Below, one piece after another: positions 50,101 to 62,874 of a stretch of DNA of 64,000 nucleotides. The position numbers and the translations under genes were made by a program. The notes below the pieces were generated by a model. It was not told the origin of the DNA and did not search any database. It worked only from the letters and a program-made list of their open reading frames with translations. Positions within the stretch are counted from its first letter, which is position 1; each line of letters opens with the position of its first letter. The DNA comes from Sclerodactyla briareus (taxonomy: Eukaryota; Echinodermata; Holothuroidea; Dendrochirotida; Sclerodactylidae), in the NCBI GenBank assembly GCA_026419785.1, contig JAODTK010001333.1, positions 992,001 to 1,056,000 on the forward strand. Direction: 5' to 3'.

Positions 50101-52640
50101 GCTGAGGGCCTCGATAGACGATGCACTCTGATTTGAACAATATATATCGTGTCCTGGCCCATGGTCCGCAACGAGACAGCAACAAAATTGTGGAATCCGC
50201 GTCGAGAATATTCCCTACAATTTCTAATGCGCTATAATAGGAATGAAATATGTTTGTTCATCCAAACCCCGGCAGAAATGGGTAATTTTGGCCTGTCTAG
50301 CAAAGATGAGAAGCTTTTTTTAAACATAGCTATACCAGGACTCCTGTGAAACTAGCCACCTTTCGACTTTTGTGTGCCATTCTACCTTCATGAATTGCAA
50401 CAAAAGGAACAAATTCGTGATATCAGTCAAAATTTTCCGTCGGGAAGAAAGGGTACTAGGTACGCAAAATTCATAAACTGGGTTCTCTAGAATGTTGGCT
50501 TACCGGTCTACTTCCTTGACCTCAATCGAAACATTCGTGGTCCTATGGAATTGAGGATTTCAGACCAACACCAAAGAATAGAACATATACTGTTTTTGGT
50601 GTCAGCGCACATTTTTGGCACAATAAATTCCACATTTTGAGCATGTGTGCACCAACACTTTTTCAAAGGGACGGGTACACGGAGTCCCCATCCTCACAGG
50701 CCTCTACTAAAAAGTCAGAAATGTCTTACGGTCAATGCTGTCGAATAGTGAACATAAATCTAGACCTTAACTAGCGCAAAGTTGATCCAGATGAGCATTC
50801 GTGTCGGTCGGTGGATTCGGCGGGCAAAAAATGACAATAATTCGGGGGAAAATTTGGTCGGAAAAAGCAAATAAAATTGAGGAAATGCCCAAAATGTCTG
50901 CTGACTGGCCAATTTTTCAATCACAACAGCCCGAAAACCTTCAATTGATTCCGCGCGGGAGCTGCTTTTCTGTCTTCTATTTAGGCTAACATTTACTGCC
51001 TCGATTAGACGGTACCCGTAACGCCTATGCCAACTCGTCAGCAAGTTTTTGTTTTCCTTTCGAACCGCATATCGCTGATTGGCAACACTACACAACTTTC
51101 GCATGTGAGGGCTTTTTCATCAACCCCAAGTTAGGTTTACATGTAAATCTATTGCCCAATATAGAACTAATGGTATGTACATCACGGATGCGTCAGAATC
51201 AACTTGAGGCAATCAGTAATAATATCCGAGACTGGTGTCGGGGGTGCAGGGAAATTTAACAATACCCAAATTCGGAGAAATAAATGGGGAAATTAGGGCA
51301 ATGTAAAAATGAAAAGTTTTTTACTTATGATTTTGGTGGCCGAATTCCCGCTAATTGAATATTCCAAAACAAACTAATTTCTTTTTTCGCGCGCACAGTA
51401 CTGATTTGTAGTCGTGTTGTGCCTATAACCTTGCAATGAATCCACTACCTTTTTGGTCTGGGTAAAGTGGAATCTGCCTCAATCTGCGGAACCCGTGAAC
51501 GTGTACCGTGCACCTGGTCATTTTATTTGCGGGGTGTGCGGTGGTGTACATGATTAATCAAATTGATGATCGTCTACACTGATTTCAATTCTTATCTAAC
51601 TGAAACAATAATCACGCTGAAAATTGTCTTCAGTCAACTAATTCTAGTTGCGGACCCCATTCGAAAGGCGAAAGGACTGAAGATTACGCATGTTTTTTTT
51701 TTTTTTTACTAAGGTTCCGAATTTTCAATCGAGTAGCCAAAAGTGTTTAGGAGAGCGCAAATGCGTATTTTCTACCCGGCGTTGTAATATGCGATTCATT
51801 TTCGAATCAATTTGTTATCTCAAATAGTTTCAGTTTCGTAGTTGCACATCGCCATCTTTTTTTTGTGTCTTTTTACTCAAATCACACATGTAGATGGGTG
51901 CTTTCGAGCCTGATAAGTCCGTGTTCCGGCGATCTAGAGGGTAGGAAAAGCGAAATTTAACATTTGGGCGCTTCGCGCATATCCGATGGTTGGGCGCTCC
52001 GCTAGTAGTGAATTGCATTCGATTTTGTCACCCCCCCCCCACTTTTTAAAAAACAGATCGACGCTCCCATCGAACCAAATCGATTCAATCGTCTAAATTT
52101 GACTTCAATTTGGGGAGTGATCATGCGTGGAATAGCCGCCCCAAAGATGTTGTATCGTCCAAGAGTGTCCGAATCTTCAAGAACACTCGTTCTTCAGAAT
52201 TTGTTGGCTGACAAGTTCTTCAAGGTCTGTTCTTTTTTCTTTTGGGTGGGTCGTTGTAGGTTCCAGGATCGTTCATATGGATTGCTTTCTTCCTACAACC
52301 TTTTTTGATAAACTGAACTGTTATTGATATATGATGAATGCTCGGATGCCATCTGTGGTAGTCAAGTGAATGCCATTTGACCCATTTGATCCCACAAAGT
52401 GTTTGCAGTATATATTACGCATGGTAGAACCAATTTTCCCGTGAGTAACCAACATCGCTGAACCAACATCATGACCCGCCATTGGGCTCTCTCATTGCAG
52501 GAATGGACAGATGAGAGGCTGGCCTGGGATCCGGAAGATTTCGACGGATTGACCTCTTGTGATGTAATCCAACTAAGTTTGGTGCCAAAATATCCTCACA
52601 GCTCGTGATTCGTCATTATCACTGCGACGTTTAATAACTG
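47106..52640. other. Unassigned
   Basis: Several frames of 60-119 codons on both strands (48.0, 48.9, 49.8 and 50.9 kb) without family motifs. G or C runs at 48,066-48,072, 49,270-49,282 and 52,031-52,040. T run at 51,693-51,708. No gene supported. Confidence 0.35.
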
Positions 52641-52707
52641 AGTCATCTAATGATTCAATAGATGACAGATGTGTGGTGTGGTGTGTGATGGTGAAATTCC
52701 ACATTTT

Positions 52708-53170
52708 TGCGAGCTGGGGTGGATGTTTTTTTAGAAGATAATGAACTGCATGGTGAGATTCAGAGTACCATAAATACGCCAAGCATCTCTTGGATAAGTG
52801 CCCTTCATATTGCTTCATGAAAAAGATATTCCTTGGTAACAATTTGCCATGTTCAAGGTAGTGTGCGGTTCGGATTTAAAAAATCGCAGTTTGTGGGCGA
52901 GCTAGTGATGATGATTTTTTCAGAAGATAATGAACTGCATGATGAAATAGAAACCAAAATACTAGCAACTTTGGATGAGGACGTTGTATTGTTTCATGAA
53001 GGGAATGATTCCTTGATATCAATTTGCCCTTTTGCAGTAGTGTGTGCGATGTGGATGTAAAAAATGTAAAAAGTAATGTTTTGCGGAAGAGAAGGATTTG
53101 TTTTAAAGATAATTAACAGCAATTATGAGATAAGCAGGACCATAAATACCAAGCAACTCATGGATGAGGC
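52708..53170 (+). repeat. Tandem repeat, three units of about 187 bp
   Basis: Units begin GCGAGCTGGGGTGGATG (52,708), GCGAGCTAGTGATGATG (52,898) and GCGGAAGAGAAGGATTTG (53,082). Each continues with AGAAGATAATGAACTGCATG or a variant, an ACCATAAATAC-like block and a TGGATGAGG-like block. The second unit is open for 75 codons (52,833-53,060), which I read as chance. Confidence 0.75.
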
Positions 53171-55247
53171 CGATCGGGTTGCTGCATTAAGAAGATATTT
53201 CTTCAATTTACATTGTCGCGCATCAGTGCTGCTACATATGTACGCGCATTACTTCGCTGCTACGGAACGTGTCCTATCCCTTTCCGACAATCGCAGCCAC
53301 ATGCAGACACGTTCCATTTATAATCGCATGAATTTTTCGCTACTCATGGTTCTTGTCGCACACGACATCCGATCTATGAGATCCTAGGGAAGGCGAACAA
53401 AACTATTCTGCGAAGGTTACCGACGCCCTGCTTTGCTAGTTTCTTACAGACCATTAACCTCATTGTGCCAATAGACAGAATCCGCCTGGCTTCCAATAAT
53501 TGGTTACTAGTACCGCATGACACGGGACAAAACACCCCCCCCTCCCCACAAAGCCCTGCAACCCGGTGTCTCCTCGGAACAGTCTGAAACCGCAATTAAT
53601 TCATGGCCAGGTTTGAATCAAATCACCCAACCGACTAACAATTCGCACTAAAATCAAAGGGTGGGGTTGGTGGTGCGCGAAGTACCGTAATAAAATTGAT
53701 ATTCCTCACATAACAGAATGTATCGCATCGACAGGGCGCGAACTCCCCACCCCGAACTGGCCGTAAAGAATCTACAACCACTGCCCCTGACACGTTAGGA
53801 GGGAGGGCACCGCTCTGCTGCTCGGCATATCTGTGCCCACCACTGCGACTGATCACGCCCCCCCCCCCCCCTCCCACTGTCCCCAAGGCCTAGAATAAAC
53901 ATCAAAACGTCTCCGAAAACCTCCGTCCTATTTAAATTATGCATGGGATCCTTCAAGTACACGAGCATGCAGAGCTCCTTGCGGCATGTGCTATTTACGC
54001 AGATGCGAAGAAAGCCTGACAGGTAAGTCAGCTCACGAAGGGGAGGGCTTCCGCCTACATCTGTCATCTGGCATAACCTCTAGCCAAATCTCAATCGTTA
54101 GCGTCTTAAATTTATTATGTTTTATATTTCGTTCTGAAATCAAAATTAAATTACGATATTTTATATTTTATACAACAAAAGGTCATTACTTTACTAAAAT
54201 GAAAATATATATAGACTGATGGATTTACGCCTATGAAGTCACCGTAATATGTCCGGCTACTTCCCCGCCTATCTAAAGAAGAGACGAAAGTGGAAGTTTG
54301 CCTACATGATGCCATCTTGTGACAAGTCTACATATAAATATATAACTACCGCTCAACTAACTATAGACCATTTTCCAGAAGAAACAGAGATTGGCATATG
54401 ACTGTGGATACGAAGGGGTTTGCAAGATATTCTATTCTGTGTACTCCGTGGGGGACCTAAAACCGAAATTCGGGCGAAGACAGTCAATATTTCAAACATT
54501 CTGAGTCGATTTTGCTGAGAGCTCGACAAGCTAGGGCAGAATCCTTGCGTCCCACTCCCCCCCTCACTCTGAGGTGGAAAATTCGGACGGGAATTGTTTT
54601 TTCTTAAATGTGAATGAAAAGGCAGAGGGAGTAAGAAGTAAAAAAAAAAAATGCTGGCAATGCTGTCGGCGCTTGTTGTTTTTTTTTTTCACTCTCTTCT
54701 CGCTCTCTCTTCAATGAAATCCCCGATGTGTTTTCCTGGCAATTAAGTTCGGGTACTTCTTTGAGAATCGGCCAATTGTTGTCTTTCCGTTAACTGGGGC
54801 TGAAGGACGCGTGTGAGTATTGGTATCGTCAAGTAGGCTAGAATTCCATAGATGCGTATGGTAATGCGAAAAAATCACTAAGTACGTGAACTGAGGAGGG
54901 GGGCTAGTGTTGGGAATTAGTTTATTTAGTTCCACAGAAGCTAAACAAAAAATTCATAAATTAAAGCGATATAACGCTGAAAAAGGAGAAAAAAGCACAT
55001 GTACCGATGCGTATGCGGATGCGTATCACCGCGAAGAATTCTATGGAAGATCTTCCTTAAAAAGCCAAGCAACGACCTTATCATGGTTGCATGCCTTTTT
55101 ATGGTCTTTTCGCAACACTTATTCGTATGTTCTCTTCTGAAAACAAACGTTCGTTCCATAAATATGTGATTTTACCATCCAGCCCGGATACGCCTTACGG
55201 CATTCTATGGAATCCCGGCCTCAGACTGTTACCCTCTTTATTTACAG
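53171..55247. other. Unassigned; possible 5' region of receptor copy B
   Basis: A strong donor (CTGACAG/GTAAGT, about 54,021) follows a frame reading SMQSSLRHVLFTQMRRKPDR, which could be an N-terminal ligand-binding exon of copy B. The resemblance is too weak to assign. Poly-C run at 53,860-53,872. Confidence 0.25.
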
Positions 55248-55364
55248 ACTGGATAACTGACACGTCAGGGATCGTCTCCCCAAATAAGAGGTTCTATCTG
55301 CTGACGTCAGAAGGAGTGGTCTATCTGGGGTACCCACCTTCGTACAGCTACACACGTTCCCATC
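55248..55364 (+). CDS. Cys-loop receptor copy B, ligand-binding-domain exon
   Basis: Exon of 117 nt with a strong acceptor (pyrimidine tract ending TTTATTTACAG) and a consensus donor (C/GTGAGT). It reads WITDTSGIVSPNKRFYLLTS then EGVVYLGYPPSYSYTRSH, the extracellular beta-sandwich stretch leading into the Cys-loop, with the usual SxG-V and PP elements. Joined to the next exon, the spacing from Arg (CGT, 55,355-55,357) to the second loop cysteine is 13 residues, the family's invariant spacing. The Arg therefore sits where the first loop Cys should be, one base change from TGT. The frame at the junction also needs one extra base. It is homologous to copy A 15,528-15,420. Upstream exons for the N-terminal part were not confidently found; a GTAAGT donor near 54,022 is a weak candidate. 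Confidence 0.7.
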
Positions 55365-55759
55365 GTGAGTAACTTATTATGCGAGCGCTGGCTACACTAT
55401 CACGGAAGCTTACCGTAATACATTGGAATATGATAGTGTTTACGCTGGGGATAATTATTAGGAATTTATTTGGAAAGTCAAGCAACATTGTGGGCCAAAC
55501 GAGGGGGTATTTCTTTTTGCAAAAACCAAATACCTATTCTTCACTGAAAAAAACACAAGCTTAGTTTCCTGATTTCCTCATGAATGAAGTTTTTTCTTCG
55601 GTTACTTTGTTGTTTGTGGAATCCATCGCTTGGCCTTCAGTCATGATCCAAAACAAAATTCGAAGAAACCTCATAAGGGGGAAAACGTTTTCCTAGCGTG
55701 CCTCCAAAACTACCCAAGATGATATTGAAAAATTTGTGTTTGTTGTTCCATATTTGCAG

Positions 55760-56599
55760 GGTCTCTAATTTCCCATTCGACTCGCAGGTATGCCCCTTCG
55801 AATTTTTACCAGAGAACCAGGCTCCTTTGAACACGTCAACTATCTTGCGCGTAGGGACAGGGATCAGACAAGGCCTGGGACACTAACCGTGGACACTGGT
55901 CGAGGTCAAACGGTTACCAATGCCGTGCTCCCGTTGCTCAATTTGACAGTCAATAGGCCTATCGGCTATTCGTCGGCCAGCTCTGCGTTCCACATTCAGC
56001 GGGGCCCACGAGGTATAAGTCACCACTCTGATCTCCCTACGGCCTTGATGTGTTTCCTATCATTTCATTAACTTCATCGCGACCACCGAAAGCGGGGAGA
56101 GGATCTCGCTGGGGGTTGGTGGGTTGTCGATGGTCCTGGACTGACGGTTTGTGTTCAAGCTGCTCGTCTCCGACCACTCTCCGCGGCTAGCAAGGACAGT
56201 CCCATTCTTGGGGAGTTCATGTACGTGAATTTGCCTGGCGTGCCTGGCGGTTTTTTTTTGCCCTTCTTCCCTCAGGAACCATCATGTGGGGTTACGGGGA
56301 CAGCAAGCTTACCTCTGATTGAAGTTTAAATGCGTGAGGAAGGATTCCTGAAGATACTCCCCTGGCTCCTCGGGTTGCCCGACTACGAAGACGAGGGTTT
56401 ATCCCAAGGAAAATGACCCAAAACGGAGGAGGGCCCTCAGTCATCCAGACAGGAGGAGACATGATGTCGGGACTGAAAGTAAGAAACCGTTGTTGTGGGT
56501 AGGCAACGCCCAAGGAAAGAAAAATTCCAAGGAATATGCCTCTACATAGGGACCATCCCACGCTTACGAAGGAAGAGTTGGCCAACCAAAAGTGAAAAG
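55760..56599 (+). CDS. Cys-loop receptor copy B, Cys-loop/TM1/TM2/TM3 exon
   Basis: Exon of 840 nt carrying the diagnostic parts of a nicotinic-type channel subunit. It contains VSNFPFDSQVCPFEF (55,761-55,805; FPFD and the second loop Cys), the run into TM1 (SSAFHIQRGP, about 55,978), TM1 (LPTALMCFLSF), the charged turn with TM2 start (TTESGERISLGV, about 56,082-56,117), a TM2-end motif (LLVSDHSP), the TM3 start (LGEFMYVNL, about 56,210), and the loop start (EEGFLKILPWLLGLPDYEDE, about 56,335). Acceptor ATATTTGCAG and donor AAAAG/GTAGGC. One-base frameshifts occur in TM1 (near 56,064), in TM2 and in TM3, plus stops in the loop, so it is not translatable as written. TM2 lines the pore. The GER-type turn suggests a cation channel; this is inferred from the family. 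Confidence 0.85.
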
Positions 56600-57066
56600 G
56601 TAGGCCTAAAAGGCAGTAGTAAGTAAACCGCGTTATCCAAACGAGGTAAGGGGGTAAGAAGTCATTGGTAATCGTCTAAATCCCCCTTCTTCTTTCGATG
56701 GGGGAGGGTAGCTGAATAGCAGTTAATTATTTCAAGGATGCGGAGCAACTGTTTTTACTCCATGATACTTCAGACCCATTACCCAAAGGTTTGGCTTCTA
56801 ATGAACACATTCACCAAGCTGATTCGCACTGCTTCAAAAAGTATTATCGATTGGCGTGGTATTACATCGCAGACGGTATATATTTTTTAAATGGGGATGG
56901 GATGAGGATTAGTGTAGCCAACCACAAAAAATTCTTCCGAGACTTGGTTTGATTTGATTTCTGCGGGTTCAGGAGGAAAGCCAAATTGCGGCTCATTCTA
57001 GGAACCCCCTGACCGTTGATTCGTGGATGGCACCGGGGCGATAGCTCGCCTTTCTCTCTCGAATAG
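56600..57066 (+). other. Intron of receptor copy B
   Basis: Runs from the GTAGGC donor to the TCGAATAG acceptor. It has AT-rich stretches near 56,880 and no coding signal. The other introns of copy B are 55,365-55,759 and 57,468-57,896. The 57,468-57,746 stretch stays open in one frame but shows no family match. Confidence 0.45.
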
Positions 57067-57467
57067 TGCTAAGATGATATCAAGGCAGGGGTGTTAACCA
57101 TCCCAACCTGCTCCCGGGCCGCCATTGTACGTCCCCATCCGAAACGGGACAATCAGTGAACTCCAGGAACCCGACACTTTCCGGAAACCTGGAGGAGCGG
57201 AATTTCAAGCAACGTGCTGCTCCCACAGCCGACAGGGCGAGGACTTCTTGCAAAAATCCCGGTAACGAATCCCAGTAACCCAGAAATCCACGTGGCCATC
57301 ACCAGGGAACCCATGAAGTGAGAGACCAAGGACCTCGCCCGTCGCAACTGCAGTAGGCCCCTCTACAGACACCCAGGGAAAATAGTCCGGTGCCTGCTGG
57401 AATTCGAACCCCAAATATTTTGGTCATAAAAGTTTCACTGATACCACTCTCCCGCGATGGGAGAATG
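57067..57467 (+). CDS. Cys-loop receptor copy B, TM3-TM4 cytoplasmic-loop exon
   Basis: Exon inferred by alignment with copy C (63,221 to 62,875, opposite strand). Both share an acceptor (TCTCTCTCGAATAG here), then TGCT-AGATGATATC-AGG, TGCTCCCGGG-CCGCCAT and a CTCCAGGAACCCGAC-type block. In frame: VNSRNPTLSGNLEER, matching VIDSRDPTSSRNLEEW of copy C. Its place between the TM3 and TM4 exons, and its Ser/Thr/Pro-rich make-up, fit the variable intracellular loop, which carries sorting and phosphorylation sites in this family. The donor GAATG/GTGAGA lies where copy C has CATCTG/GTACAC. The frame is broken by stops (for example after NESQ). Part of it looks like a tRNA B box on the minus strand, but homology explains that. 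Confidence 0.55.
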
Positions 57468-57896
57468 GTGAGAGCTACGGTGGGCATCGACCCACACTAC
57501 ATGGCTTATCATCATTTTGGCCTTTCGATTTACGTCATCAATCCCCGCGACAAAAGGAAAGTGTCCGGGAAGATATTTATGGTTTCAGGAATTCAGGGTC
57601 GAAGGGGGTCAAATCTGCATAAATCATACGATTTATTACTTTTGTGGTATTTAAAAACCAAATTGGGGTTGTGGACTACCGTTGGACCCGAACAACGGGT
57701 AGGGCATTTCAAAGCTCCAATGGAGGGTCAAATGGACATAATTTAATGGGCTTCCTCTGATTCCGTTCCACGCAGACCTGTTTATGGGGTGTTTTATAAG
57801 TCGGCGGTTTACCCGACAGCACATGTCTAGGTATCGTCGGTATTCGCAGGTTCGCTGCTCTGATTTCGATTACCTGCTAACGTGTTTCTGTTTTAG

Positions 57897-58024
57897 GTGA
57901 AGATCGAGGCTGTTCCCGTTGCTCTGGTTCTGGACAGGACTCACCGGGGCTCTTCTTCTTCTTCGCTTTCTGCGGATACTGCATCAGCGTGCTGGTAAGG
58001 TTTCAACAGAACCCAGTCCAGTAG
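57897..58024 (+). CDS. Cys-loop receptor copy B, TM4 and C-terminal exon
   Basis: Last exon. Acceptor GTTTCTGTTTTAG, then VKIEAVPVALVLDR, which matches the pre-TM4 signature of this family (usually W followed by VA-V-DR). After a one-base shift near 57,940 the frame continues as GLFFFFAFCGYCISVL, a hydrophobic helix of TM4 length, then VRFQQNPVQ and a TAG stop at 58,022-58,024. The very short tail after TM4 is normal, since the C-terminus is extracellular. The GTAAGG after VL could be a donor, but read-through to a nearby stop is simpler. It converges on copy C, whose last exon ends about 4.5 kb downstream on the other strand. Confidence 0.65.
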
Positions 58025-61000
58025 GATTGCCCCCCGAATTGACGATTCACAATTTTTAAACGCTTCGCAAAATTCGATCGATTTTAACTATGATAGCGGG
58101 ATTTCACGTCAAAAATGCCATCTCCGGATCTGTCTACACCCTGAGCCCCTTACTTACAAGCCGCGATGGTAACTGGATGGTGCGAGTGACTTGCGACCAG
58201 CGTGGGTGTGACGTTGTACTGCCAAATTAGAATCTTTCCTGCACGCGGATGTTAGGAATATTCGAACACCGAGAGAGGCATTTGGAACAGGCTTATGACG
58301 TACACTGACCGGAGTTGATCCAGGATGCCGCATTTTTGTTGGTCTGACGACCCGAAAACTGGGCCGAAAGCGAGGGGGCCCCCCAGTGTCGGGAGGTGGG
58401 GAGCTCGCCAAGAAACTATCGGAATTATAGATTTGCGGATGCGTCTTCCTTCCATTTGGAGATGGAATGATCGTGCAACAAACCTCATCATTCCAGGAAA
58501 GAAGAGGAAGAAGGGTCGCGCGCTTGGGGTTTCCCTCCTTGCTCAGCCCTGTCGGATTCATGGGAAGTTACAGGGAAATTGGATCGTTATATTATTTAAG
58601 CGGGAATGTGGTGAATGCTGAAACTCAAAAAAGATGGCTGCCCTATAATGAAACTGGTTTCACATTTATAATTGTTGTTGGGTACCATGAAGCTTGTTTC
58701 CATTATACGAACTATGAATCAGTATGATAGTATTGTTTCACTTGTTTTATATTAGTCGTTATTCAGTATATAGTAATCATTCGATATATGCCACTGTTCT
58801 TATAGTTTATCGGTCACATAGATCGATAAATTTCTCTCGCGAGTTGTTCTAGCGGCCTGTCTATAGTACTCTTATTTATGTACCCAATCCAAAGCTTTTA
58901 CACGTTACTAGAACCTTCATCGTACTGGCCATTTTTGGAGTACATTCCTCATCCCCTGGACGCTTTACGACATGTATTACATCGTATCTCATGAAATCCC
59001 GCTTATTCATGTAACACCGCACATTGTCCGTTGCTGTAAAGCAATTAGATCGCTAGGTTTTTCCTCGAGAAATTTCTTCATTGCCCGCTCATGTTAAAGA
59101 GGCCGTCTACTAAATCTATGTGCGTCCCCTCAACTCGAGTATCCCTCTCAGGTCTGGTCATCCCACGTTTCGAGGCAAAAGAGAAAAACACGGGAAAGAA
59201 ACTGTTCAATCTAGAGCTGGCGGTTTATCACTGGACGCTGTAGGCCTACCGAAAGTATCACTCATATTGGCCTAGCTGGAGCACAGAAGGAATGTTGTTG
59301 ACTTGCAGACCTGTCACAAAATTTTGCACAACAAACTTTAAATCCTAACAACAAGACATTTCATCCACACAACAGTGTACTAGATCCAACCTCAGCCCTC
59401 CCAAAACATTGCTCGCCGTGTTAAGCGCCGTCAAGCGCGCCTGTCTTCCAAGGTCCATTGCGAAATGATAAACCTCCATTCGAAAATAGCTGGCCTTAAC
59501 AATGAGATTGGCCTTCAGAGGGCAGTTTGCACCTGGCTATAATCCTGCACACCAACTATTCTCCATCGAATGCCACGTACGGGCGCTTTGGAGTCTCGCA
59601 ATGAAATGAAGACTATGAAGGCATAGATGTTGAATAATTGACTAATAGCTACATCAGTAAATGCGAAAAATCCATCACATCTTTTCATTCTAAAATTTTG
59701 AAAACTTGTGTTTGTTTTTTATTACTCGATGTGATCCTGTTCGTCGTTTCTGTTAGAACATTAAAAAGTTAATGATATATCAATTGCAGTACATAGTTAT
59801 GGTGCCGTTGTTAGTACATGGTCACGTAAACCTCACTTTTCTGCTATTTTGGTGTCTTATATCTATCATAGTCAAGAACCCTAAACCTCAGAAAGAATTT
59901 TCAGCCGAAAAATCAGTGAAAAAGGAGGCATTTTTCTGCTATGTGCTATGTGCCCGGTGACGTCACAAGAGTAACAGAGGTCCCTGGGTAATACAAAGTC
60001 AATCCAAAACATGTAATTTTACCAACCTAGTGACAAAATAACTAACAATGGGATACGATTGACCACTTACAATTTGTTCACGAAGATATGAAATAATCAT
60101 TTTTATCAATTTCATTCATGGATGTTACTAATATTTTTTCTGCTATAGGGTGAAATGTCAGCATTCACTGTGTAAATTCAATTGCAAATTGCTCGGTTAC
60201 TCTGGTGATTCCACCCAGTTAGGGTAAATTCACCGCAATTAAACAAATAACTCAACACGGGAACATGACCGAATCGCACAATTCTGGTTGTGGGGTTTGA
60301 CATGTCCTCTTTTCAGCTGTGTCAGTTACAGACGATCTGTGTGCATGACATCAATTATGCTCTCATGACCTTTGAATAGCAAGGTGATTCGCATTTTACA
60401 AGCCTGATTTTATTTCGACGATCTCCCTCTGGCGTTTGCGGTTCTCCTACCATGTCGAATGTAGTCGGCTAACATCTACCGTAAATGTTGACTAGGTCAT
60501 TTTTGAAAGAAAACTCAAACATATTCATTGTTAATAATCGTTGTTATTAACAGTGTAATATATCAGTGCATATTTTTCCTACAAGGTAAACCAAATGGAG
60601 CACGTGTAAGAGGATTGATCTAGAACGATCAAACTTCAAAGTGAAGTTTTTGAATAACAAAAAAAAGAGGAGGTAAAGCACCACTCCATGTGTACCACCT
60701 TTCGGTCCTCATATCACTGCAGCGCGAGATTGGAACGCTCCCCGACCGCAAAGGTTCATCATGTGACCGCCATACCATACATATGGCTGTACACACGTCC
60801 TTGTCCACGCGACCCCAGCACATTATATCACGTAACGCCCTCTGATAACGGTTTAACCCTTCCAGTCCTAGATATATTTCTTCGATAGCAGACTGGTCAC
60901 TGGAGTGCTCCCCGGCCTCATTTCGAAGGAAAAAGGTGTTTGTCGAACCCGACAATATTAAGAAAAAGCGTTACCTATAAGAATATATTCAATATTACAC

Positions 61001-62567
61001 GTACTTTGCCTCATATTACACTGATCTGTAAACTGATTCTAAAGAAGATTCTCTCGCGATACTGAATTTAATAGCTATACACTGTCATTCGTTAGACATG
61101 TGGCGCTGATGCGAAATGTCGATGGGAAGACACAAAATAGTTCACTCTCCGCACGTTAGCAACATTCCCTGAATGAGGGCCCTATACCTATTTTAACAGG
61201 CGACACAGTCACGTGAGCAGCCTGAATAACACTTGAGATCAGAATGAATATTTCTGAAATGAACATAAACCTAGTTACGTTACTATGTTGCTCAATGTTC
61301 TATACTGTGTTGAGTTCAAGTACACGTATAATATATAGGACAACAATAGATGATGATTCTTTTTCAATAACGTAGGAGTTATCAAACTGGGCCATTTTTC
61401 AGTTGAGAGCTAGAGGAGATCCGAGCGACTCTTTCTACTATTTTGTTAAACCATTTCATTCGGCTCTCTTACCTCCTTGACCTGTTTGAGATTCGACAAC
61501 AGAGGAGGGGGGGGGGGGGGTGCAGACCTTCTTGAGCCTTGTTTGAGATTCGAACAAAGGGGCAGGGGGGGGGGACGAGGAAAGGACCAAATATGAAGTA
61601 GTTGAGAATCGCTCTGCATTGCAAGAGTCTGTATTGAGCCCCACCTTTTGTCATAAAAAACTGAGGAAATGAGAAGTCTTGCAACGTAATTCTCGCAACT
61701 GTCTGTGACTCGGGCAAATTGATCTACCCACAGATTTGGAACGTCTCCCGCCCCATGTTAGTGTTTATAATAGTGGGGCAGATTAGGCATGTCTAAAGAG
61801 TGTTTAATGCCACAACGCTTGAGTATAAGTGTAAATTTCCCTATTCAATTCATTTATTAGACTTAAGTGTAAATAGTTGAGTGTTTAAAATACTTCTGAT
61901 CGCTCGTATAAGTAAGTTGAATCTCTCTATAAATCTATCAATTTAAAGCCCATGTATCAAAACTATACCCTACATGGGCAGAATAGATGGTATATTGTGG
62001 CTCCATCGGCCCGTCGTAACATGTAGAGCGCTTTGTCTATCATTGAGGACGGACAACCCGTTAGTCCTTAAGATGACATCCAAAACATTATCTACAACGA
62101 TTTTGACGGACGTCTTCCGCAACTGTTATAGTTTACATCGATCTGTATAACGGTGCGGATAGTTGCATAAAGGGCCGTCTTGCCAGTCTTTCGACTGGAA
62201 AGTTTCTAATTGGTGTTCAACAGGGGAAGATTTAACAGGTCCAGCCCGACACCGAAAGAATCAACCTCCATAAATCATGTATCAGAACGTATCCGCGAAT
62301 ATCCAGAACGTATGGTATGAATGATGTATGGATGCTTACTCTGGAATATCGAGTCCTAGCTGCCATTGCCCGAACAGAGAACTATTAGAACCTTCTGGTT
62401 TAAGACATCCTCTATAGAAAGTGTCCATCGCCAAGTGAGTCTCGGTAGCCTATACAGGCGAACATGACAAAATGCGGTATAGATTCTTTGGTTTATCGAG
62501 TCAGGAACCGCTGTTTTCTCGGGAGTATTCACTCCTGCACCACTTGGGACCTCATCTAAGGAGAGGT
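58025..62567. other. Region between convergent receptor copies B and C
   Basis: No gene supported. Overlapping frames on both strands at 58.15-58.6 kb have no recognisable motif. G runs at 61,507-61,520 and 61,566-61,574 lie in two similar contexts (TTTGAGATTCGA-AA-GAGG), a short local duplication. AT-rich elsewhere. Confidence 0.35.
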
Positions 62568-62776
62568 TCAGGTGTAGAAGTCGTCGGCAGTATACTGGCA
62601 TGGATACAGCGAATGGGGGCAATAATCCTTTCTTTGGCCCGATGAGTCGTTTGTAAACTGGCCTTCAGTCTCAAGACGAGGGATAATCAAAAGGAGGCAG
62701 ACGACACATAAAACGGCGGTAACGCATGTCATCGTAAGCTGTAACCATGGCAACGGAGGAGTCGTAAGGAGCGTCA
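62568..62776 (-). CDS. Cys-loop receptor copy C, probable TM4 and C-terminal exon
   Basis: Minus-strand exon after a strong acceptor (TTTCCTGTTCCTTCCCAG). The first frame gives DAPYDSSVAMV, comparable to EAVPVALVLDR of copy B before TM4. A neighbouring frame then gives MTCVTAVLCVVCLLLIIP, a hydrophobic helix of about 18-20 residues, and runs to a stop after TADDFYT. The two parts need a one- or two-base shift to join, like the one in copy B. Position directly after the copy C loop exon (gap 98 nt, a short intron) supports TM4. The tail after TM4 (about 45 residues) is longer than in copy B, so the true stop may come earlier once the frame is fixed. Moderate confidence. Confidence 0.45.
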
Positions 62777-62874
62777 CTGGGAAGGAACAGGAAATCGGAA
62801 AATTAAAAAAAGGACAAAGATTGCATATAGCAGTCTGGGCAAAGTGTGAAACAGCACTAGCCTAGACAGTGTAC

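Noticed and set aside
57390..57490. tRNA/SINE B box on the minus strand (GGTTCGAATTCC)
   Set aside because: The stretch aligns with the copy C loop exon and is flanked by channel exons, so the box is chance.
58154..58561. 135-codon minus frame
   Set aside because: Two opposed overlapping frames, Pro/Ser/Arg-rich, no motif; probably chance in GC-rich sequence.
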